Part shown: piece after piece, positions 6,914 to 11,455 of the stretch
Layout: every line of letters begins with the position of its first letter
How positions within the stretch are numbered: position 1 is the first letter of the stretch
Origin: Nitrospinota bacterium
Lineage (GTDB): Bacteria > Nitrospinota_A > JADGAW01
Reading direction: 5' to 3'
NCBI GenBank assembly: GCA_015231815.1
Contig: JADGAW010000050.1
Coordinates: 1 to 11,455, forward strand
Length of the DNA: 11,455 nucleotides
Translations under genes and position numbers: made by a program
Notes under the pieces: model-generated
Database searches by the model: none
The model's input: the letters and a program-made list of their open reading frames with translations, nothing else
What the model was told of the DNA's origin: nothing

Positions 6914-7738
6914 ATGAAGATGGAAACTGAAGAAATATTTCGTCACTATTCCCCACAAGAAGCGGAAAGAGAGCACCATTTTGCAGAAAACAGACAAAAT
7001 GAAAAGTATGGAAAACCAGTATTTACCATGCCAGAAAAAGAGGAAAAAACTACCTTAATGACAGCAATAAGAGAAATAGTGTCAAATTTTCGTTTTAGAA
7101 TGCCCTCGATACATTATGTAAAAACTTCAGTTCTTCTCTTTATCATTACATCGTTTACGTTCTTTTATTCTGGCGACAATAAAGCACATAAACAAACGCT
7201 ATCAGTGGAAAATGTTTTTGCGCAGGAAGAAGAGAAAAAAGAAATCACTGATGAAGAAAGAGAAAAACAAAGGGAAATTGAACAAGCAGTTAAATTTTAT
7301 AAAGAAAAAGAAAAGGGAGAAGTTGAAGTAATTAAAAACCTTAAACTTCTGAATGAACTAAAAGAACGACAAAAAAGTCTTGAAGAAAAAGAAATGGAGT
7401 TGAAAAATAAGGAATCCCAAATTAAAACTATTGAGAGCAGTATTGATACAAAACTAGCTGATATGCAAACTCTGAAAAATCAGCTTGAAGAACTCATTAC
7501 GATGAGAAAAGATTTGGGAGAAAAAAATATTAAACAACTCGTTAAGGTTTATGAAAGTATGAAGCCTGCTGAAGCAGCAATTGTTATTGAGAAACTTGAA
7601 GAAGATATAGCAGTTCAGGTTCTTAAAAGAATGTTAGGTAAAAAAGCAGGAAAAATCCTTGATGTAATGAATCCGGCAAAAACAGTAAGACTCAGTGGAG
7701 AAATAGCCCGCATTAACCCTCCAGAAAAAGAAGAGTAG
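6914..7738 (+). CDS. MotE-like flagellar motor protein (membrane anchor, coiled coil, MgtE N-terminal domain)
   Basis: This 274-residue protein has a charged cytoplasmic N-terminus (1-68), one membrane helix at about 69-86 (YVKTSVLLFIITSFTFFY), a long charged coiled coil (about 104-204), and a C-terminal domain at about 206-265. The last contains VYESMKPAEAAIVIEKL and reads on to MNPAKTVRLSGEIA, the helical repeat of the MgtE N-terminal/MotE family. MotE is a periplasmic chaperone of the stator-support protein MotC in rhizobia, and relatives sit in flagellar operons widely. MgtE magnesium transport is excluded because there are no CBS domains or five-helix pore. The N-terminal extension of about 50 residues before the membrane helix is longer than I expect. 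The true start could be later, for example Met39 or Met49, and no convincing Shine-Dalgarno sequence precedes the ATG at 6914. It is alone in its transcript, apart from other flagellar genes. Confidence 0.8.
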   Translation: MKMETEEIFRHYSPQEAEREHHFAENRQNEKYGKPVFTMPEKEEKTTLMTAIREIVSNFRFRMPSIHYVKTSVLLFIITSFTFFYSGDNKAHKQTLSVENVFAQEEEKKEITDEEREKQREIEQAVKFYKEKEKGEVEVIKNLKLLNELKERQKSLEEKEMELKNKESQIKTIESSIDTKLADMQTLKNQLEELITMRKDLGEKNIKQLVKVYESMKPAEAAIVIEKLEEDIAVQVLKRMLGKKAGKILDVMNPAKTVRLSGEIARINPPEKEE

Positions 7739-7754
7739 CTTACAGAAAATAAGC
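7738..7754 (+). terminator. Short hairpin at the MotE-like stop codon
   Basis: GCTTA (7738-7742) can pair with TAAGC (7750-7754) across a seven-base loop, and AT-rich sequence follows. Five base pairs without a clean T tract make a weak terminator. It is noted because it is the only structure seen between this gene and the ODP-like gene. Confidence 0.15.
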
Positions 7755-7777
7755 ATGGTAATTTTATGAGATTAATA

Positions 7778-7783
7778 TATAAT
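7778..7783 (+). promoter_or_regulatory. Candidate -10 element upstream of the ODP-like gene
   Basis: A perfect TATAAT lies about 75 bases before the ATG at 7859, but no recognisable -35 hexamer stands 16-18 bases upstream. It could be an activator-dependent promoter or chance. The 120-base gap and the weak structure after the MotE-like gene suggest that the ODP-like pair is transcribed on its own. Confidence 0.25.
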
Positions 7784-7858
7784 GCTTAATTTATAAATAG
7801 CATCACTCATTGGATTACGATTTAATACTCATTATGCATTTAAAGTTGGAGGAAAAAC

Positions 7859-8638
7859 ATGGTGGATTTCTATGATGCATCGAACCCCATTGAAATAGCC
7901 GAAGGGGTCTTTCATTTAGGCGTTCAGGATCAAAACAATAGCTTTTCTAATGTCCCCTATCTCATTGTAGATGGTGATGAAGCAGCTTTCATTGACCCAG
8001 GTTCAATGAAAGATGACTTCTTTGCGACAGTTTTAAGAAAAGTACATGCTGTTGTTAATCCAAGAAAAATAAAGCACCTCATTGTTCAACATCAGGATCC
8101 TGATCTTTGTGCTGCACTTCCTTTTTATGAAAAGATTTCAGCACCGGATGTTCAGATTTCCTGCCCGTTAGAAGCAAAAGTTCTTATGCAACATTATGGA
8201 ACAAAACATTCAGTTCACCCTCTGGATGATGGAGATTCCATTACCTTTGGAAATGGAAGATCTTTAGTTTTTTCCATGACTCCATACTGTCACTTTGTTG
8301 GTGCTATGGTTACCTATGACACAAAGACAAAGACAGTTTTCTCATCTGATGCCTTCGGAGGCTTTACCAGTTCAAACGATCTTTATGCCGGAGAAGATTA
8401 TCCGACACAACTTTCAACGTTTCTGGGACAATATCTTGGATCTAAAAAAGCATTGGAATATGCTTTAAAACGACTAGAAAAATTAAACGAAACAAATGGG
8501 ATTAATTTAATTTGCCCTCAACATGGTTGCATCATTAAAAAAGAACAAATCCCAATGTATTTACAGGCTGCACATGACTTACATGTCGGTGGAGAAGTAG
8601 ATGCTTTAGCTCAAAAACATGGCATTCAATTAGATTAG
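7859..8638 (+). CDS. Stand-alone di-iron metallo-beta-lactamase-fold protein, ODP-type oxygen/iron sensor for chemotaxis
   Basis: This 259-residue soluble protein has the metallo-beta-lactamase fold of flavodiiron proteins but no flavodoxin domain. Candidate iron ligands follow flavodiiron spacing: H78, D80 and D82 in VQHQDPDLCA, H145 in PYCHFVGAM, D164 in FSSDAFGG, and H222 in CPQHGC. The histidine that normally ends the HxExDH motif is Leu83, and the usual Glu is Asp80. This HQDPD pattern matches my memory of the ODP family, whose Treponema denticola member binds di-iron and oxygen and serves a chemoreceptor. A hydrolase role (glyoxalase II, lactamase) is unlikely without HxHxDH, and O2 reduction is unlikely without FMN. 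GGAGGA lies five bases before the ATG, the strongest ribosome binding site here. It is coupled to the 79-residue gene that follows and lies close to a CetA/CetB-like receptor pair, which supports a taxis role. Confidence 0.88.
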   Translation: MVDFYDASNPIEIAEGVFHLGVQDQNNSFSNVPYLIVDGDEAAFIDPGSMKDDFFATVLRKVHAVVNPRKIKHLIVQHQDPDLCAALPFYEKISAPDVQISCPLEAKVLMQHYGTKHSVHPLDDGDSITFGNGRSLVFSMTPYCHFVGAMVTYDTKTKTVFSSDAFGGFTSSNDLYAGEDYPTQLSTFLGQYLGSKKALEYALKRLEKLNETNGINLICPQHGCIIKKEQIPMYLQAAHDLHVGGEVDALAQKHGIQLD

Positions 8639-8650
8639 GAGGAGAATAGT

Positions 8651-8890
8651 ATGGATCCAAAATTAGTTATTGCAGAAATTCTCGAAACCGCCTTTAAGCT
8701 CTCAATGGAGAAAGATAAAATTAAGGAAATTTTCGAAAAGTCAGGCGTAACAATCAGCGACAATAAAGCAGTAGGAGTCAATGGAGATTCAATGGATGTG
8801 TTGAAGCAATTAATGACAAACCTTTCAGCAATGGCTGTTATTAAAATCTCAGCAAAACAAATAATCAGAAAAGCAGGTCTTAATTTATAA
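8651..8890 (+). CDS. Small protein of unknown function coupled to the ODP-like gene
   Basis: I do not recognise this 79-residue protein. It has no signal peptide, membrane helix, cysteine or histidine, so it is unlikely to bind metal itself. It looks mostly helical: a charged amphipathic helix at 3-30 (IAEILETAFKLSMEKDKIKEI is representative), a short GVTISDNKAVGVNGDSM middle (32-48), and a second helical part (49-77) ending KQIIRKAGLNL. Expression is clearly tied to its neighbour. The stop codon of the ODP-like gene overlaps the Shine-Dalgarno sequence AGGAGGAG (8637-8644), which stands six bases before this ATG. This strong site, normal codons and a hairpin just after the stop argue for a real gene. 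A partner, adaptor or stability factor for the di-iron protein is a reasonable guess, but nothing in the sequence proves it. Confidence 0.85.
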   Translation: MDPKLVIAEILETAFKLSMEKDKIKEIFEKSGVTISDNKAVGVNGDSMDVLKQLMTNLSAMAVIKISAKQIIRKAGLNL

Positions 8891-8897
8891 GATAGTG

Positions 8898-8921
8898 TTA
8901 GGGTAACATTTGTTGCCCTAA
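8898..8921 (+). terminator. Strong hairpin between convergent genes, probable terminator
   Basis: TTAGGGTAAC (8898-8907) pairs with GTTGCCCTAA (8912-8921) over a four-base ATTT loop: ten pairs including one G-T. It starts seven bases after the small gene's stop. No T tract follows on the plus strand (TAATTCATC), so it may be factor-assisted or mainly protect the 3' end. Being symmetrical and between convergent genes, it could serve both directions. Confidence 0.55.
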
Positions 8922-8985
8922 TAATTCATCACCAGAAAAGCAGAATATCCCCCAAAACTTTTTGTAGCCCCTCTTCTTTAAAACC

Positions 8986-10809
8986 TTATTTTTGTTCTTC
9001 TTCAGACAGTTTAATAGCTCGAGTTGTAATATCTTCCGTTACTTTTGCCTGTTCATCAACAGCTGAGGAAACTTCTGCAACAACACCGGTAATTGTTTTA
9101 ATTTCCTTGGCAGTATTTTCTACTTCCCTCGCTTGATCAATAGCTAAACTATTTACCGATGATGCCGAAGCCTTAATTCTTTCTGCTGCTTTAACAACTT
9201 GACCTGCTGTAAGACTTTGCTCTTCAGTAGCGTTACCTACCTGTTTCATAACTACTTCCAATTGGGAAACATTATGACTAATTGTTTCGCCAGCCTGACT
9301 TAGTTCACTTGAGATTGAAACAATACCCCTGCTTTTTTCACTGGTATTTGCAACCCTATGAACAATATCTTCACTAACTTTAGTTTGTTCTTCAGCAGCA
9401 CTTGCAATTAGAAGAACATAGTTTTTGGTTTCTTCACTCTTTTCCACAATCTCCTGCATAGCGACACCAGTTTCATCAGCAATAACACCTCCTCGCTCCA
9501 TCTGACTAATTGCCTCACTTGTTCCCTGATTTGAACTCTCAACTTTTTCCTGTATCGCTTTAATTAAATCGGCAATTTCTCGAGTAGCAAGTGAACTTCT
9601 TTCAGCAAGCTTTCGTACTTCATCTGCAACAACGGCAAAGCCTCGACCATGCTCACCTGCCCGTGCTGCCTCAATCGCTGCATTTAAAGCCAAGAGGTTT
9701 GTTTGTTCACTTATATTGTCAATTGTTTCAGTTATTTCACCGATATCGACCGCCATTCGACTTAATTCCTTAATAACATCTGCAACTTCTAATACCTGTC
9801 TTTGTATTTCTTTTATGGAGTTAAGAAGGTCTCCAAGTTTTTCCTTACCATCTAAAGCTTTTGCTAATGATGTTTCACTCAATTCCCGTGCTTGAACTGC
9901 ATTCTCAGAAACATGATGAATACTTGCTGATTGTTCATTCACTGAACTGGCAACAGAATCCATCTCACTGGATATTTCTTCAGCCGCATCAAATGTTTCT
10001 TTAATTTTTCCTTCTACCAATTTACCAGCAACATCAACTTCGTGAATTACATCATTGGTACTTTTAGCAATATTATTAACTTCATCAGCACTTCTCGCCA
10101 TTTCTTCCATTGCCACAAGAGTTTCATCAATATCTGCTGAAACTTTTTCTGTCTCGCTTGCCAAGTTATTGGTTCTTTCAGACATTTTCACCGACGCTTC
10201 ATCAATCTCTTGCACTGAAACACTAACATTTTTGGCATTCTCAGCAATATTATGAATTGATGCAGTCATTTCTTCCATTGAAGACATAACACTCTCAAGA
10301 AAAGCTTTAGCTAATTCAGCTTTCTCACGTGCTTTATTTTGTTCCTGCATGGCAATAATGGAACGAGATATCAATTCCCCTTCTTTACGAAAATCCCCTT
10401 TTAATCCAGTTGTGAAGATGTTACGGTCACAGTTACCATTCGAAATTGCTGTTATTGAGGTCTTAATTTCCCTGCTTAAAGCTTCAAATTGGTCAAGAAG
10501 ATTATTAACTCCCCACGCAATATCATATAAAGGATGCCTTTCAGCAATATTGATAATTCTATGTTCAAACACCCCTTTATCTGCATTTTCAACAACCCTT
10601 TTCATTTGTTGAACAACAGAGTCTTCAACTTCTTTTTGATTTCCTCCAGGCAACAATAACATAACAAATGCAACAAGCCCTAAGAGGATAAGGCCCAATA
10701 AGACAAAATCAGCACCACTGTATAAGCCATATCCTAAAGCAGCAAGAAGTATTACTATGCCGGCTGGAGCAATATTATGATTTTTGGAGTGTTTGGACGA
10801 GTTGGTCAT
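8986..10809 (-). CDS. CetA-like methyl-accepting chemotaxis protein without its own sensor domain
   Basis: This 607-residue chemoreceptor has two adjacent membrane helices (about 13-33 and 35-54) with almost no periplasmic loop, so it cannot sense ligands outside the cell. Residues about 60-160 contain two HAMP-like helical segments (VENADKGVFEHRI at 73-85; ITAISNGNCDRNI then GLKGDF at 119-140). The signalling hairpin tip is at about 366-402 (ISEQTNLLALNAAIEAARAG, then EHGRGFAVVADEVRKL). The arms are about 220 residues each, around 31 heptads, far longer than the other receptor here. There is no CheR-tethering pentapeptide. The start overlaps the upstream PAS gene by 35 bases, and AAAGGA lies seven bases before the ATG. 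This arrangement matches the bipartite energy-taxis receptor CetA/CetB of Campylobacter jejuni, in which a separate PAS protein supplies the signal. The gene order here is PAS first, then receptor. Confidence 0.93.
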   Translation of the reverse strand: MTNSSKHSKNHNIAPAGIVILLAALGYGLYSGADFVLLGLILLGLVAFVMLLLPGGNQKEVEDSVVQQMKRVVENADKGVFEHRIINIAERHPLYDIAWGVNNLLDQFEALSREIKTSITAISNGNCDRNIFTTGLKGDFRKEGELISRSIIAMQEQNKAREKAELAKAFLESVMSSMEEMTASIHNIAENAKNVSVSVQEIDEASVKMSERTNNLASETEKVSADIDETLVAMEEMARSADEVNNIAKSTNDVIHEVDVAGKLVEGKIKETFDAAEEISSEMDSVASSVNEQSASIHHVSENAVQARELSETSLAKALDGKEKLGDLLNSIKEIQRQVLEVADVIKELSRMAVDIGEITETIDNISEQTNLLALNAAIEAARAGEHGRGFAVVADEVRKLAERSSLATREIADLIKAIQEKVESSNQGTSEAISQMERGGVIADETGVAMQEIVEKSEETKNYVLLIASAAEEQTKVSEDIVHRVANTSEKSRGIVSISSELSQAGETISHNVSQLEVVMKQVGNATEEQSLTAGQVVKAAERIKASASSVNSLAIDQAREVENTAKEIKTITGVVAEVSSAVDEQAKVTEDITTRAIKLSEEEQK

Positions 10810-11296
10810 ACGACAATCCTTTAGATTCTAAAAGTTCTGTTAATAGTTTTAAAGAGGCATCCATACCCCCTTGCCTTTCTGCTTCAATCATTTGACGATA
10901 AACTTCTGAAACGACAGCTACTGCGGAGTCATTTGGCTTTCTTCTAACAGAATAGTAACCAATAATTTGCCCCTGCTGGTTATAGTCAGGAGTAACATTA
11001 GCAAAAACCCAATAATAGGCTCCACTTTTAGACATATTCTTTACAAAAGCAAAGATTTCATTTCCAGACTGTACCGTATCCCAAAGTAATTTAAAAACAG
11101 TCCGTGGCATGTCGGGGTGTCTTAGGATATTGTGAGGTGCTCCTAAAAGCTCAGACTCAGAATATTCAGACAATTCAATGAAAATTTTATTGCCATACGT
11201 AATAACCCCCTTTGTATCAGTTCGAGAAACGATAAAATCGTCTTCCCTCATTTTTTTTTCACGGTCAACAGGAGTGGGTCGTTCTATCTTATTCAT
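10775..11296 (-). CDS. Aer/CetB-like PAS-domain redox sensor protein
   Basis: This 173-residue soluble protein has one PAS domain closely resembling the FAD-binding PAS of E. coli Aer. It reads IVSRTDTKGVITYGNKIF, then GAPHNILRHPDMPRTVFKLLW, and VKNMSKSGAYYWVFANVTP. Arg59, His60 and Asp62 correspond to Aer R57, H58 and D60, but Aer Trp79, which contacts the flavin, aligns with Ile81. A helical tail (about 120-173, SEVYRQMIEAERQGG onward) probably docks on a receptor. The gene overlaps the CetA-like receptor by 35 bases, so the two are co-translated and should form a bipartite energy or redox taxis receptor. The frame is open to a TTG at 11311, but the ATG at 11296 is preferred because it directly precedes the PTPVDRE segment common to this family. 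Neither start has a clear Shine-Dalgarno sequence. Whether the cofactor is FAD is uncertain. Confidence 0.9.
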   Translation of the reverse strand: MNKIERPTPVDREKKMREDDFIVSRTDTKGVITYGNKIFIELSEYSESELLGAPHNILRHPDMPRTVFKLLWDTVQSGNEIFAFVKNMSKSGAYYWVFANVTPDYNQQGQIIGYYSVRRKPNDSAVAVVSEVYRQMIEAERQGGMDASLKLLTELLESKGLSYDQLVQTLQKS

Positions 11297-11349
11297 ATAA
11301 TGACGTTTCAAAATTGGAAGGTTAACTGAAGAAAAAATAAATTCATAAT

Positions 11350-11355
11350 ATTATA
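11350..11355 (-). promoter_or_regulatory. Candidate -10 element for the PAS/receptor operon
   Basis: On the minus strand a perfect TATAAT lies about 55 bases before the ATG at 11296, but no good -35 hexamer stands 16-18 bases further up. The 144 bases from the PAS frame to the window end hold no gene that I can support. This is the best promoter-like site there. It would give a leader of about 45 bases. Confidence 0.3.
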
Positions 11356-11455
11356 TCCTTATTATCAAAATGAATTGCTATAAAAATAGAGAAAATTAGT
11401 TAATTAGAGAATTTAAGATATACAACGTGGAACAATTTCTGAATTTTTCATAATT

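Noticed and set aside
6914..7738. A magnesium transporter (MgtE) call for the protein with the MgtE N-terminal domain.
   Set aside because: Only one membrane helix and no CBS domains. The helix, coiled coil and C-terminal domain order fits MotE.
7859..8638. A beta-lactamase or glyoxalase II call.
   Set aside because: The HxHxDH zinc motif is absent. The ligand set is of flavodiiron/ODP type.
245..10809. The two chemoreceptors as a recent gene duplication.
   Set aside because: Similarity is limited to the universally conserved hairpin tip. Sensor regions, HAMP content and arm lengths all differ.
11297..11311. A TTG start five codons upstream for the PAS protein.
   Set aside because: TTG with no Shine-Dalgarno sequence. 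The ATG at 11296 leads directly into the conserved family N-terminus.

Overview
The window comes from an AT-rich, Gram-negative, flagellated bacterium that makes c-type cytochrome-like proteins. The evidence is a periplasmic CXXCH haem motif in a chemoreceptor, a MotE-type flagellar motor protein, and enzymes of LPS or surface-glycan sugar metabolism. I cannot name the organism. Desulfobacterota or SAR324-like bacteria, Nitrospirota, or anammox-type Planctomycetota would all fit. No rRNA, tRNA, CRISPR array, insertion sequence or phage gene was seen.

Layout. (1) 1-34: a possible 5' end of a leftward gene, then an intergenic region with candidate promoters. (2) 245-1675: a transmembrane chemoreceptor with a periplasmic haem-c sensor domain and no HAMP domain. 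(3) 1778-2500: a solitary hisA for histidine biosynthesis. (4) 4908-2644 (minus): a two-gene surface-glycan operon, a UDP-galactopyranose-mutase-like flavoenzyme followed by a family 2 glycosyltransferase, driven by a near-consensus sigma70 promoter at 4975-4948. (5) 5154-6218 (plus) and 6809-6240 (minus): convergent genes for GDP-mannose 4,6-dehydratase and a heptose-bisphosphate phosphatase of the GmhB family. (6) 6914-7738: a MotE-like membrane/coiled-coil protein. (7) 7859-8638 and 8651-8890: a translationally coupled pair, a stand-alone di-iron metallo-beta-lactamase-fold protein of the ODP (oxygen-binding di-iron protein) type and a 79-residue protein I do not recognise. (8) 11296-8986 (minus): an overlapping pair, an Aer/CetB-like PAS protein followed by a CetA-like chemoreceptor with no sensor domain of its own.

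Two themes run through the window. The first is taxis to oxygen or redox state: a haem-c receptor, a soluble di-iron O2/Fe sensor candidate and a split PAS/receptor pair lie within 11 kb, next to a flagellar motor protein. The second is surface polysaccharide synthesis, with a possible GDP-heptose or 6-deoxyhexose branch. A 14-base A tract inside the mutase-like gene could allow on/off switching of one glycan. The best candidate for an undescribed system is the ODP plus 79-aa protein unit facing the PAS/receptor pair.
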